A DNA stretch of 64,000 nt from Myxococcus xanthus (GCF_900106535.1 NZ_FNOH01000007.1:62001-126000), one strand, 5' to 3'. Numbered from the stretch's first letter, positions 53,789 to 63,197 are shown. Made by a program: numbers and translations. Notes: generated by a model not told the origin, from the sequence alone.

Positions 53789-55009
53789 ATGAGCGCCGAC
53801 GCGATGAGCGCCCCCCTTCCCCCGCCGCCCGTATGGCGGTTGGCCCAGCGGATGTCCCGCATCAAGACGTCCGCGGTGCGCGAAATCCTGAAGGTCGCCG
53901 AGCGGCCCGACATCCTCTCCTTCGCGGGAGGCCTGCCAGCCCCGGAGCTCTTCCCGCTGGAGGCCATCGCCGAGGCGCACGCCGAGGCCCTGGCGACCGA
54001 GGGCCGCGCCGCGCTCCAGTACAGCACCACCGAGGGCTTCGGCCCGCTGCGTGAGTGGATTTGCGGCCACCTCCAGAAGCGCGGCCGCCAGTCCAACGCG
54101 GACCAGGTGCTCATCACCAACGGCTCGCAGCAGGGCATCGACCTGGTGGCCAAGGTGATGCTGGACCCCGGTGACCTCGTCATCGTGGAGAACCCCAGCT
54201 ACCTGGCGGCGCTGCAGACGTTCGGCGCCTATGAGGCGCGCTTCGCCACGGTGGGCAGCGACGACCAGGGCATGCGCACCGACGACCTGGAGCGCCTGCT
54301 GGCCACGCACAAGCCCAAGCTGGTGTACGTGGTCGCCAACTTCCAGAACCCCAAGGGCACCACCCTGTCGCTGGAGCGGCGGCGCGAACTGGTCCGCCTG
54401 GCCCAGCAGTACCGCTTCCTCATCCTGGAGGACGACCCGTACGGCGAGCTGCGCTTCCGCGGCGAGCACGTGCCGTCCCTGTCCGCCTTCGACGACGAGG
54501 GCGTCGTCGTGTCGCTGGGCACCTTCTCCAAGACGCTGGCCCCGGGCATGCGCCTGGGCTGGGTGGTGGGCCCGCGCGACTTCGTGCGCAGCCTGGCCAT
54601 CGCCAAGCAGTCCACCGACCTGCACACGGCCACGCTGGCTCAGCGCGCGGTGGTGAAGCTGCTGGCGCGCTTCGATTACGCGGCCCACCTGGAGTCGCTG
54701 CGCCCCGTCTACGGCGAGCGCGCCCAGGCCATGCTGGACGCCCTCCAGGCGCACATGCCCGCGGGCACCCAGTGGACGCACCCCGAAGGCGGCATGTTCC
54801 TGTGGGTGGAGCTGCCCGGCGGGCTGGACGCCCAGGCGCTGCTGCCCAAGGCGGTGGAGCAGAAGGTGGCCTTCGTGCCGGGCGCGCCCTTCTACGCCAA
54901 CAACCCGCGCCCGGAGTTCATGCGCCTCAACTACTCCAACCGCCCGCCGGACCTGATTGCCGAGGGCATGCGCCGCCTGGGCGCCGTGATTGCCGCCGAG
55001 CTGGGTTGA
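53789..55009 (+). CDS. PLP-dependent aminotransferase, class I/II (2-aminoadipate aminotransferase-like)
   Basis: 406 residues. WRLAQRMSRIKTSAVREILKVAERPDILSFAGGLPAPELFP at the N-terminus and LQYSTTEGFGPLREWI are typical of the LysN/MocR aminotransferase group. LITNGSQQGIDLVAKVMLDPGD forms the PLP phosphate site, NFQNPKGTTLSLERR and LILEDDPYGELRF hold cofactor-contacting Asn and Asp/Tyr, and GTFSKTLAPGMRLGWVVGP has the Schiff-base Lys. It has no GntR domain. It probably transfers amino groups of branched, aromatic or aminoadipate substrates. Co-transcribed with the Lrp regulator. Confidence 0.92.
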   Translation: MSADAMSAPLPPPPVWRLAQRMSRIKTSAVREILKVAERPDILSFAGGLPAPELFPLEAIAEAHAEALATEGRAALQYSTTEGFGPLREWICGHLQKRGRQSNADQVLITNGSQQGIDLVAKVMLDPGDLVIVENPSYLAALQTFGAYEARFATVGSDDQGMRTDDLERLLATHKPKLVYVVANFQNPKGTTLSLERRRELVRLAQQYRFLILEDDPYGELRFRGEHVPSLSAFDDEGVVVSLGTFSKTLAPGMRLGWVVGPRDFVRSLAIAKQSTDLHTATLAQRAVVKLLARFDYAAHLESLRPVYGERAQAMLDALQAHMPAGTQWTHPEGGMFLWVELPGGLDAQALLPKAVEQKVAFVPGAPFYANNPRPEFMRLNYSNRPPDLIAEGMRRLGAVIAAELG

Positions 55010-55032
55010 GCCCCTGACGGAGCCTCTTTGCC

Positions 55033-55062
55033 GCGCCGCGTCGGAAACGACGCGGCGCTTTT
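55033..55062 (+). terminator. intrinsic terminator after aminotransferase
   Basis: GCGCCGCGTCG and CGACGCGGCGC pair perfectly over 11 bp with a GAAA tetraloop, followed directly by TTTT. This is the clearest rho-independent terminator in the window and ends the lrp-aminotransferase transcript before the dehydrogenase gene. Confidence 0.9.
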
Positions 55063-55177
55063 CATTTCAAGAAGTTGAAGATTGATTCAGGTTTCAACTC
55101 GCTCGCCGCTGGCCAGCGCGGTCGGGGTTTCGTACCCTGCGCGGCATTTCGTACCACCCCACCTGCCGGAGAGACAC

Positions 55178-55924
55178 ATGCAGCTCAAGGACCTGAAGAT
55201 CATCGTCACGGGCGGCGCCCAGGGCATGGGCGCTCACTTCGCGCAGCGCCTGCACGAGGCGGGCGCCCAGGTGGCCGTGGGTGACGTGGCCGAGGAGCGC
55301 CTCGCCGCGCTGCCCGCCGGCATCCACCGCCGCAAGCTGGACGTGTCCTCCGAGGAGGACATCGTCTCCTTCGTGAACTGGGCGCAGGGCGCCATGGGCG
55401 GCCTCAACGGGCTCATCAACAACGCGGGCATCCTCCGTGACGCGCTGCTGGTGAAGAAGGACCGGACCACCGGCGAGGTGAAGAAGCTGTCCACCGCGGA
55501 CTGGAACGCCGTCATCGGCGTCAACCTCACGGGCGCCACGCTGATGGTGCGCGAGGTGGTGGCGAAGGTCGCCGAGTCCGGCCAGAAGGGCGGCGTGGTC
55601 GTCAACATGTCGTCCATTGCCCGCCACGGCAACCGCGGTCAGTCCAACTACGTGTCCGCGAAGGCGGCACTGGCGGCCAACACCGTCACCTGGTCGCGCG
55701 AGTTCAGCCCCTTCGGCGTGCGCGTGGGCGCGGTGGCCCCGGGCATGATTGAGACGCCGATGACGCAGGGCATGAACCAGAAGGCCCGCGACGCGCTGGT
55801 CTCCAACATCCCCGTGGGCCGCATCGGCGTGCCCGAGGACATCTGGCTCGCCGTGAAGTTCATCCTGGAGTGCGACTACTTCAACGGCCGCACCATCGAC
55901 GTGGACGGCGGCCTCAACTTCTGA
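55178..55924 (+). CDS. short-chain dehydrogenase/reductase (FabG-like)
   Basis: 248 residues from MQLKDLKIIVTGGAQGMGAHF with GGAGAG just upstream. NAD(P)-binding TGGAQGMG, the NNAG motif in LINNAGILRDALL, catalytic Ser in VNMSSIARHGNRGQ and the Tyr-x3-Lys in NYVSAKAAL are present, with GMIETPMT and the C-terminal TIDVDGGLNF. Classical SDR oxidoreductase; 3-oxoacyl or hydroxyacyl-CoA substrates are likely but not proven. It has its own unit between two terminators. Confidence 0.92.
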   Translation: MQLKDLKIIVTGGAQGMGAHFAQRLHEAGAQVAVGDVAEERLAALPAGIHRRKLDVSSEEDIVSFVNWAQGAMGGLNGLINNAGILRDALLVKKDRTTGEVKKLSTADWNAVIGVNLTGATLMVREVVAKVAESGQKGGVVVNMSSIARHGNRGQSNYVSAKAALAANTVTWSREFSPFGVRVGAVAPGMIETPMTQGMNQKARDALVSNIPVGRIGVPEDIWLAVKFILECDYFNGRTIDVDGGLNF

Positions 55925-55932
55925 GTCCCCTC

Positions 55933-55964
55933 CTCCGGGCGGCACGGCACCGTGTCGCCTGGAG
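55933..55964. terminator. hairpin between convergent dehydrogenase and transglycosylase genes
   Basis: CTCCGGGCGGCACGG and CCGTGTCGCCTGGAG can pair over 15 positions with two G-U wobbles around a CA loop. It sits between the two convergent stop codons and may end the dehydrogenase transcript. Confidence 0.55.
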
Positions 55965-55985
55965 GTTCCGCTGGGACGCCGCGCT

Positions 55986-58382
55986 TCACCGCCGGCTGGC
56001 GTCACTGAGGCGCAGGTCCCTCAGCAGCGCGGGCTCGTCCGCGTAGAGCAGCTTGTAGGCGCTGTAGCTGCCGAGCACCTTCTTCACGTACTCGCGCGTC
56101 TCCTCGAAGCCGATGTGCTCCACCCACTCGTCGAGCTCCGCTTCGGGCAGCGCATGCCGCCAGCGCTCCACCGCGCGCGGCCCGGCGTTGTAGGCCGCCA
56201 CCGCGTAGGCCACGTTGCCTCCGAAGTGTTTGACCAGTTGTCCCAGGTACGCCGCACCCAGGCGGATGTTCGTGTGAGGCTGGAGCAACGCGGACTCACC
56301 CGGCATCGGCATGTCCAGTGAGTCCGCCACCTGTCTCGCCGTGGTGGGCATCAACTGCGCCAGGCCCAGCGCGCCCGTGGCCGAACGCGCGCGGGCATTG
56401 AAGCGGCTCTCCTCGCGGATGAGGCCCTGGAGCAGGTCGGGGTCCACGCGATGGGCCCGCGCGTAACGGGCAATGGACGAGCGGTACGCCAGCGGCCAGG
56501 TGGCCTCCCAGATGGGACGGGACGCGGCGCTCAGCGGACCGTGCACCTCCTGCTTCAGCGAGGTGCGCGCCACCTGCCGCGCGGCCCGATTGCGGCCGGT
56601 GCGCTTCAGCGTCTGATACAGCAGCCGCGCCGGGGCCTCGGGCAGCGCGCGCGCATCCACGGCGAGGAACTCATCCACCGCGCCGGGCAGCCCCAGGCGC
56701 ATCAGCTCCACGCCCGCGTTGAAGCGCGCGTCCTTCGCCAGCGCGCCGGGCGGCAGCGGCCAGATCTCCTCGGGCTCGCCCACCTCCTCCACCACTTCGT
56801 CCGCCGGGGCGTCATCGCGGCCGGAGCCGCCGGTGCCCTCCATGGCCTCGGGAGGCACGGGCTTGGGGTACAGCCGCGCCACGCGCTCCGGTGAGAGCAG
56901 CGCGAGCCGTGAGCGGGCCAGCATCCCGTACCAGGCCGCGGGGCGCTCGGCGGCGATGTGCGCGTACGCATCGAGCGCCGCCTGCGCCGAGGCGCCGGAC
57001 TCCTGCATGCGCGCACGCCAGTACCGCGAGCGCCACAGCGCCTCGTCCGTGCGTGCCGCCTCGGGCAGGTTCTCCACCGCCTTCAGCGCGGCCAGGGCCG
57101 CCGGGGCGTTGGCCTTGCGGGAGTGCAGCCAGAAGGCACGGAAGAGCGACTCCGACGCGAAGTTCCCCGCCGGGTAGCGCCGCGCGGCCTCTTCGTAGCG
57201 CGCCAGGGCCGTCTCCACGTCGCCCGTGCGCTGGAGCAACCACGCCTCGAAGAAGAGCGCGTCATCCGCGTAGCCATGCTCCGGGTAGTCCCGGGCGAGC
57301 ATGGCATAGGTGGTGACGGCCGCCTTCGGCTCCACCACCGACTGGGAGTAGCCCAGGATGTAGAGCGCCTGCGGCCGCTGCTCGGACGCGGTGCAGCCCA
57401 CCACCATGGGCTCCAGCGCCTCGATGGCCCGGCGGTGCTTGCGCTCCTTGCGCAGCGCCCGGCCGTAGGTGAGGTGCGCGCGGCAGGCCAGCTCGTCCGG
57501 CATCTCCAGGTGCGGCAGCACCTTGTCCAGCAGCGCCATGCCGGCATGGTTGCGGTGCAGCTCCACCAGCGCCTCCGCGCGGCGCACCCGCCACTTGAGG
57601 GGCAGCGGCAACCCCTTCAACCGCTTCTCGGCGCGGCGCGCCTCGTTCGACAGCGGACTGGTGGCCCACACCTCCAGCAGCGCGCGGTGCTCGGCGTTGT
57701 ACTGCCCTTGCGCGCGCGCCAGGTCGCAGATGGCCAGCAGCGCCTTCATCCGGAGCGCGTCCGGCCCTCGCGACTGGCGGCTGTCGATGAGCTCCTGGAG
57801 CGCCGTCAACGCGCCCGGAATGTCCCCCCGCCGCTGGAGCACCCGCGACAGGCTGAAGCGCGCCTCCGGGTACAGCGGCGAGCCCGGGCTCACGCCGCGG
57901 TACTGCCCGGCGGCCGTGTCCAGCTTGCGCAGCCGCTCGTTGGCCTGGGCGGCCCGCAGCAGGCTGTGGTCGCGCAGCGCGCCGTAGCCGTCCGCCAGCG
58001 CGGCGAACTCCTCGGCCGCCACCGCGTGGTTGCGCGCCAGCAGCGCGCACTGCGCCCTGAGGAAGCGAACCTGCGGCGTGGCCTCCTCATGGGCCAGCAG
58101 GCTCCGCGCCCGCGCGTAGCGCCCGCGCCGGAACTCCGCGTGGGCCTTTGCCAGGGTGCCTTCCACGAAGTACGGCGCCAACCGCTCCGGTCCGAAGGCC
58201 GCGGTGGACAGCTCACCGTCGGAAGGCTGCGCCACCGGTGAGTCGAGCAGTGCTTCCAACTGGTCCTCGGAAAGCACCTCGCCGGGCTCTTCCTCCAGGG
58301 GCGCCTGCGCCCAGGAAGGACCTGCTCCCAGCATGCCCGCGCACGCCAGGAACACCACGGCACCTGCTCGAAGTCCGTCCAT
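55986..58382 (-). CDS. slt: soluble lytic murein transglycosylase (Slt70-like)
   Basis: 798 residues. Signal peptide MDGLRAGAVVFLACAGMLGAGPSWA. A long superhelical region of TPR-like helix pairs (~100-600) precedes a C-terminal GH23 lysozyme-like domain: catalytic Glu in LLQGLIREESRFNARARS, GALGLAQLMPTTARQVA, NIRLGAAYLGQLVKHFGGNVAYAVAAYNAGPRAVERW and the closing FEETREYVKKVLGSYSAYKLLY. It cleaves peptidoglycan glycan strands with 1,6-anhydro ring formation in the periplasm. An acidic insert (ADEVVEEVGEPEEIW) around 600 is unusual. ATG chosen because it opens the signal peptide. Confidence 0.93.
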   Translation of the reverse strand: MDGLRAGAVVFLACAGMLGAGPSWAQAPLEEEPGEVLSEDQLEALLDSPVAQPSDGELSTAAFGPERLAPYFVEGTLAKAHAEFRRGRYARARSLLAHEEATPQVRFLRAQCALLARNHAVAAEEFAALADGYGALRDHSLLRAAQANERLRKLDTAAGQYRGVSPGSPLYPEARFSLSRVLQRRGDIPGALTALQELIDSRQSRGPDALRMKALLAICDLARAQGQYNAEHRALLEVWATSPLSNEARRAEKRLKGLPLPLKWRVRRAEALVELHRNHAGMALLDKVLPHLEMPDELACRAHLTYGRALRKERKHRRAIEALEPMVVGCTASEQRPQALYILGYSQSVVEPKAAVTTYAMLARDYPEHGYADDALFFEAWLLQRTGDVETALARYEEAARRYPAGNFASESLFRAFWLHSRKANAPAALAALKAVENLPEAARTDEALWRSRYWRARMQESGASAQAALDAYAHIAAERPAAWYGMLARSRLALLSPERVARLYPKPVPPEAMEGTGGSGRDDAPADEVVEEVGEPEEIWPLPPGALAKDARFNAGVELMRLGLPGAVDEFLAVDARALPEAPARLLYQTLKRTGRNRAARQVARTSLKQEVHGPLSAASRPIWEATWPLAYRSSIARYARAHRVDPDLLQGLIREESRFNARARSATGALGLAQLMPTTARQVADSLDMPMPGESALLQPHTNIRLGAAYLGQLVKHFGGNVAYAVAAYNAGPRAVERWRHALPEAELDEWVEHIGFEETREYVKKVLGSYSAYKLLYADEPALLRDLRLSDASRR

Positions 58383-58736
58383 GACTGCCCTCGTCTTGAA
58401 TCCAGGGGCGGCAATGCATCGGCACTCGGAGTGCGATTGGGACGGGTACCTCACATGACTTTCCGCGCGCCCGTCATCCAGCGGATACAGCGCGCCCCGC
58501 GGTGCGACACCGGATGCTCGATACCCAACGGCGGCGCGCGCACGCACGTAGGACGCCCTGCGGCCAGGTGGCGGTTTGCACCACCCGGGCCCGCGCGCGC
58601 TCCGGCAGCGGCGAATCCAGCCCCAAGGACACTAATGCAACACGGTTGCGCAACACAATTACACGTGAGATATGGCCAGACGTGCCGAAGCAGCCTGAAG
58701 GCTTCGCGCCATTTCACCCATGTGCCGGGAACCGTG
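58383..58736. other. divergent intergenic region of slt and EGF-repeat lipoprotein
   Basis: About 350 bp. Open frames here lack protein character. The stretch near 58630-58670 is AT-richer and contains GTTGCGCAAC, a perfect 10-bp palindrome at 58645-58654, a possible operator for the lipoprotein gene. Nothing else is recognised. Confidence 0.35.
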
Positions 58737-59333
58737 ATGCATCCTCGACCTCTTCGACTGGCCCTCCTGGCCGCGACGGCGATTCTCTTCGCCGCATGCG
58801 GCGCTTCTGATTCCGACTCCGACGAAATCGAGTGTGGAGGATATGGACACCTCCACGGCGACCACTGCCACTGCGACGAGGGCTATGTCGCGGACGGCCT
58901 CACCTGTGTCATCGCCGAGGAGCCCGTCGAGGAATGTGGCGGTCACGGACACCTCCATGGTGACCACTGCCACTGCGACGAGGGCTATGTCGCGGACGGC
59001 CTCACCTGTGTCATCGCCGAGGAGCCCGTCGAGGAATGTGGTGGTCACGGACACCTCCATGGTGACCACTGCCACTGCGACGAGGGCTACACCGAACAGG
59101 ACGGCACCTGCGTCGTCGCCCAGGAGCCCACGCTCGACTGCGGCGAGCACGGCCACGCGCACGGCGACCACTGCCACTGTGACGCGGGTTACGTGGAGCA
59201 GAACGGCACGTGTGTCGCGGAGACGCCAGTACTGGACTGCGGCGAGCACGGCCACGCGCACGGCGACCACTGCCACTGTGACGCGGGTTACGTGGAGCAG
59301 AACGGCACGTGCGCCCCGGCTCCCGCGCCGTGA
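58737..59333 (+). CDS. lipoprotein with five His/Cys-rich EGF-like repeats
   Basis: 198 residues. MHPRPLRLALLAATAILFAAC is a lipoprotein signal (Cys21). After an acidic linker come five tandem 33-34 residue repeats, each of the form xCGxHGHxHGDHCHCDxGYxxxxGTC. Each has four Cys (two in CHC) and five to six His. The CxCxxGYxxxGxxC pattern is EGF/TIL-like, while HGHxHGDHCHC is strongly suggestive of copper or zinc binding. An outer-surface metal-binding or adhesive role is inferred. A ribosome site is weak; GTG one codon earlier is possible. Confidence 0.85.
   Translation: MHPRPLRLALLAATAILFAACGASDSDSDEIECGGYGHLHGDHCHCDEGYVADGLTCVIAEEPVEECGGHGHLHGDHCHCDEGYVADGLTCVIAEEPVEECGGHGHLHGDHCHCDEGYTEQDGTCVVAQEPTLDCGEHGHAHGDHCHCDAGYVEQNGTCVAETPVLDCGEHGHAHGDHCHCDAGYVEQNGTCAPAPAP
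58830..59333 (+). repeat. five tandem in-frame coding repeats of 99-102 bp
   Basis: Units begin near 58830, 58932, 59034, 59136 and 59235. Units 1-3 form one subfamily and units 4-5 another; units 2 and 3 share long identical DNA stretches, as do 4 and 5, showing recent duplication or gene conversion. Copy number is likely to vary between strains. Confidence 0.88.
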
Positions 59334-59365
59334 GGCGCCCCTGAGCTCGAGCTCATGAGGCCGTG

Positions 59366-59400
59366 ACGGGCCCTCGTGCGGAATGACGCGGGCCCGTTTT
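59366..59400 (+). terminator. intrinsic terminator after EGF-repeat lipoprotein
   Basis: ACGGGCCC at 59366 pairs with GGGCCCGT ending at 59397, with TTTT following. The 16-nt loop is long but the GC-rich stem and T-run are typical. Confidence 0.8.
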
Positions 59401-60645
59401 CATGAAGGCGCGGCTCAGCCCTCCAGGTCGTTGAGCATCTTGCCGATGGGCGGCGGCTGGCCGCTCATCCGCGGGAAGAAGTTCCGATTGTCCGGGCCCT
59501 GCTCGAACATGCGCAGGCTGCGGTTGTTGCCTGGGCGCATGCCCGAGGAGTCCTGGTGCAGCGGCAGCCCGTGCTCGGCGCGAATCATGTTGTCGCTGGG
59601 CGCCCAGCCCTTGAGCGGGTGTCGGGCGCGGAGCGTTGGGCCTGGCCGCGGTTTCAGTTTTTTGAGTCTTGCTGGTGTCCACCTTCGGGGGCGCGCTGTT
59701 GGAGCAGGAGGTAGGCGACTCCCCGACACCAGCGCATCTCCCGTGCCTGTCGCAGCGAGTCCGGGCCCGCTGCGAAAAGGACGTGATTTCAACGAGCGAC
59801 GCCTCTCTCTGAAGCCTGGTGGGACAGGCTGCCCGGTGACGCCGCTCACCGACGGGTGACTAGCGTCACCCGTCACCACCACTGCCGCGTCTGGCGGCGA
59901 ATCCGCTCCACGCGGCTCCGGACACTGCGGTGGCCCGAGGCCAGGCACCCGCACCGTCTGCCGGCCACACACCGCGACGCGACGCTGGCGTGCGGGCTGG
60001 CCTTCGGAGCGCTGGAGGTGGCCGGCGGGCGGGACACCCGGGGGGAGCGCCTGCGTCGGCAGCAGCGGCACGAGCTTCCTGGATTCCAGGCCGTCATCGC
60101 GCCACCTCCAGGTGAGAAGGGCTGCACGCACCTCGTGAGGGCTTCGTCGCCAGTTGCATGGATGGACTCCGGGGCTCGCGTCCAACAGCCGCGAAAGGCA
60201 ACCTTCGTGCCTTTCAACGGACAGACGCAGGTCCCTGGTTTTCCTGGCGGTACCGGAACGAGCTGACTGTGCGCGTGTGCAATGGACGTCACACCGCGCG
60301 ACGCGGGTGGCAGAGCGACACGGCGACAATGGGAGACAATCACTGCTCACGGCGTCGTCGCGCGCACAGCCTCACACGCGATGCGCTTCACCCCGTCCGC
60401 CAGCCGACGTCATCCTTCGACTCGCGGACGACTGGCAGGATGACGGGCTAATCACGAGATTCCAAGCTATTCAGGAAGAAGCGGCGGAGCCGTCGGTTCT
60501 CAGTAGCGGAAACGAGGGCTCGGCCACATCTTCAGGAAAGGCGGGAACACACGCCTTTCCAGGTGGCGGAAGGGCCACCCGGGCAGCCCTCTTCAGACAG
60601 GGAGGGAGTCCCAGACCAGGGGTGCGAGGCGAGGGGCACCCACCG
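59401..60645. other. 1.2-kb gene-poor stretch with decayed coding fragments
   Basis: No intact gene is recognised. On the minus strand, 59415-59640 reads as the C-terminus of a protein (ending GQPPPIGKMLNDLEG), and a different frame upstream reads SCSNSAPPKVDTSKTQKTET, like a mature lipoprotein start, so a frameshifted lipoprotein gene is possible. Just further upstream a third frame reads GVAYLLLQQRAPEGG before a stop. From 59860 to 60640 there are open frames on both strands but none with credible structure. Confidence 0.35.
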
Positions 60646-61062
60646 CTAGATGAGGTCGAGGGGCATCATCGTGCCCGCTTCGAACTCCGGGGCACGGCGC
60701 AGCTGGTCCAGCACCCGCGGCGCGCAGCGCAGGTGGAGCATGGGCATGGAGCCCGGCTCGCTCACCGAGCGCACCGCGCCCAGGAGATGGTGTGCCTCCA
60801 GCCAGCGCATGAGGCTCTGGTGGAACTGCGCGCTTTCGGCCAGGCCGGCCTGGTGCACTTCCGCTCGGGAGCGGACGGGCGGCCGTGGAGACGTGCGTCT
60901 ACGCGACGCCGCCGCCGGCTCCTCGCGGGGCATCACCGTCACGTCAATCCAGTCGGGCTGCGTGTCCGCACCCGCGGCGCCCGGCAATGGGCGCACGCGC
61001 GCGGACAGACCCGGGACGCCGCCGACCCGGACGTCCCCCCACTCGCCATTTTTCCTGCTCAT
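60646..61062 (-). CDS. popD: PopD-like inhibitor/partner of protease PopC
   Basis: 138 residues from MSRKNGEWGDVRVGGVPGL; no signal peptide. Ends with a compact region (AEVHQAGLAESAQFHQSLMRWLEAHHLLGAVRSVSEPG, then LHLRCAPRVLDQLRRAPEFEAG). It lies 63 bp downstream of the subtilisin-like gene on the same strand. In M. xanthus popD, the gene after popC, encodes a small cytoplasmic protein that binds PopC and blocks its secretion until starvation triggers PopD degradation (established knowledge). Size and position match; assignment rests on this context and on recognising PopC. The repeated HH/His segment is a visible mark but has no known meaning. Confidence 0.75.
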   Translation of the reverse strand: MSRKNGEWGDVRVGGVPGLSARVRPLPGAAGADTQPDWIDVTVMPREEPAAASRRRTSPRPPVRSRAEVHQAGLAESAQFHQSLMRWLEAHHLLGAVRSVSEPGSMPMLHLRCAPRVLDQLRRAPEFEAGTMMPLDLI

Positions 61063-61125
61063 GGCCCTCATCCTCTCCCGGGTCCGGCGCTCCCATGGCG
61101 CCGACCCCGGATTCAACCGCCACCG

Positions 61126-62553
61126 TCACCTGAATACGGCCAGGCCCTTGCCTGTCTTGTGCGTTCCCGACCGAGGGAGCTTCACCGCATTCGACAGGAT
61201 CAAATCCCTCACCTCGAGCGCCGTCAAGTCAGGGGCACGGCAACGGTACAGCGCCGCGATACCCGCTACATAAGGCGCTGCCATGCTCGTGCCACTCATT
61301 CGCTCGTAGAACGCCTGGTTGTTACAACGACGCTCCGTGCTGGAATAGACATTCACCCCATACCCCATGATGTCCGGCACGACGCGCCTACCCACGGTGC
61401 CACTCGCGGAGAATGTGGCCACGTTACGCTCGAAGTCGACCGCGCCGACAGCCAGTGACTCTGGAAAGGCGGCTGGATAACCAACCGTGTCGGGTCCACT
61501 GTTACCTGCCGCCACAACCGGCAGGACATTGCTGTCGAGCAGGCGACGAATCATCGTCTGCAGCGCGCGCAGGTTGAGGTTGTAGTCCGCCTCCGAGATG
61601 CCGGGCGGCGGCATCAGCGGGAAGCCGAGCGACAGGTTGACCACCGCGGGCCGCGTCGAGTTCTCCGGGCGGCTGAACTGGTGCAGCAGCCACTCCATGC
61701 CCGCGGCCACGCGGCCCAGGCTGGTGCGGATGGTCTCCGATTCGATAACGGACGCGACGTAGAGGTCCACCTCCGGGGCGACGCCGTGGTGCACACCCGC
61801 GGCAATGCCGCACACGTGCGTACCGTGGCCGTCCGGGTCGAAGCCGCGGATGTCACGCGCCGGATTGTGCGGCGAGTTGGGGAACAGCGACACGTAGCGG
61901 AACTGGATGACGCGCGCCGCGTGCTCGGGGTGGTCCGCGTCCACACCGGTGTCGAGGATGCCCAGCATGACGCCGGCGCCGCGGATGCCCTGGGCGTGGG
62001 CCAGGGGAACGCCGCACTCGTCGGGCCACTCGCGCTCGGCCAGCGAGGACATGCCCCGGTTGCGCGGTCCGGGTTGTCCAGCCGACACCGGGCCGGGGAA
62101 GGACAACGGGACGACGTCGGGGATGAACTCGAAGTCGCGTTCCAGCTCGCCGCGGGCTTCCTTCTCCGTATGGTCTTCGTAGAAGTGAGCCATGGTGGCA
62201 CCGATGAGCGGCATGTACCGGTAGCTGCCGGGCTCCGCGCCGGTCTGCTCGGCCACCGTCGCGCCCGGCATGGGCGGCGTGGAGGAGTCCGCGCCGCGCG
62301 TGCCCGTGCGCGCCGACTTCGCGCCCTTGCCCTTCCGACGGCGCTCTTCCTGTCCACTGACGGGCGGACGCGCGCCGGGCAGCGTGGCCGACCGCAGTCC
62401 GAGAGCGAACAACGCGTCGGGCGCCTTGTTCGCCACCGCGAAGCGCAGCGCCGTCGTGCGCGACAGCACGCGCTCGCCCTGCTCCGTGCCGCGAGGCCCC
62501 ACACGAGCCTGCGTCTCGATGGACTCCTTTGGAACCAACAGGTAGGACTTCAT
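61126..62553 (-). CDS. popC: subtilisin-like protease PopC
   Basis: 475 residues, S8 peptidase. Catalytic triad: Asp201 in MLGILDTGVDADHPEH, His246 in DPDGHGTHVCGIAAG and Ser423 in RMSGTSMAAPYVAGIAAL; the oxyanion Asn351 is in VVAAGNSGPD. There is no signal peptide; the N-terminal ~190 residues are a non-catalytic region with a Lys/Arg-rich stretch near 70-90. In M. xanthus PopC is secreted without a signal peptide during starvation and cleaves the p25 CsgA protein to the p17 C-signal (known). AAGGAG lies ten bases before the ATG. It is followed by the popD-like gene. Confidence 0.88.
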   Translation of the reverse strand: MKSYLLVPKESIETQARVGPRGTEQGERVLSRTTALRFAVANKAPDALFALGLRSATLPGARPPVSGQEERRRKGKGAKSARTGTRGADSSTPPMPGATVAEQTGAEPGSYRYMPLIGATMAHFYEDHTEKEARGELERDFEFIPDVVPLSFPGPVSAGQPGPRNRGMSSLAEREWPDECGVPLAHAQGIRGAGVMLGILDTGVDADHPEHAARVIQFRYVSLFPNSPHNPARDIRGFDPDGHGTHVCGIAAGVHHGVAPEVDLYVASVIESETIRTSLGRVAAGMEWLLHQFSRPENSTRPAVVNLSLGFPLMPPPGISEADYNLNLRALQTMIRRLLDSNVLPVVAAGNSGPDTVGYPAAFPESLAVGAVDFERNVATFSASGTVGRRVVPDIMGYGVNVYSSTERRCNNQAFYERMSGTSMAAPYVAGIAALYRCRAPDLTALEVRDLILSNAVKLPRSGTHKTGKGLAVFR

Positions 62554-63197
62554 GGGTTGTGTGCTCCTTGAACCACCGTGCTACGCCGGACGCATGAGGC
62601 GAGGTCATCCGGCATCAGGTCAGCACCCGTCGCGTGCGGAGCCTCGCGCGTGCGACAGGGGCAATGGGGCCGCGCTCGTGGCCGCGCGCCTCCGACAGGG
62701 GGGGCCCACCAGCGCGACCTCCGCGCCGCGTGCCTGTGGCGACGTCCCCCCGGGACCTCCGGCCCGGCGGGTGGAAGGGGTTGCCCGGACGAAGGGTGGC
62801 GCGGCCAGGAGCGCGCGCACGTCCGCAGCGCGTGCCTTCGCGCGCCCGGCCCGACGTGACAGTCTGCTCGCGGCGTCATGCCTGTCCCCCTTCCTCCAGA
62901 GAGGCCCTGCGTTCCCATTCGATTGGACAGGAAGGGCCTGACAAAAAACCACGGATTTCCCGTAGTACACGCACGAATGGATTAATTCGGTTCTAACTGA
63001 CCTTGCGCGAACGTCCGGAAGTGGGAGTGATTCCCTCCCGGGTACGAGCGAGGTGCCCGGAGGCACACAGGAGCGGTGTCCTCCACCCGACCCCCGAGAA
63101 GACGAGGCCGGGAAAGACTCCGTTCCGACAATTGTTCGCCCACATCCCTCCGCCCGGATTAAGGGTGGGACGTTCGCATCCCCTGGAGCCGCCTGAC
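62554..63197. other. divergent intergenic region of popC and lgt-like gene
   Basis: About 640 bp. The half near popC is very GC-rich with antisense-like open frames and no credible gene. Around 62935-63000 lies an AT-rich patch (GACAAAAAACC and GGATTAATTCGG) that could hold a promoter for either direction. A long untranslated leader for popC is therefore possible. Confidence 0.4.

Noticed and set aside
59415..60350. 311-codon minus-strand open frame as a complete gene
   Set aside because: Only the last ~70 residues look like protein; the rest has no structure and neighbouring frames carry competing fragments.
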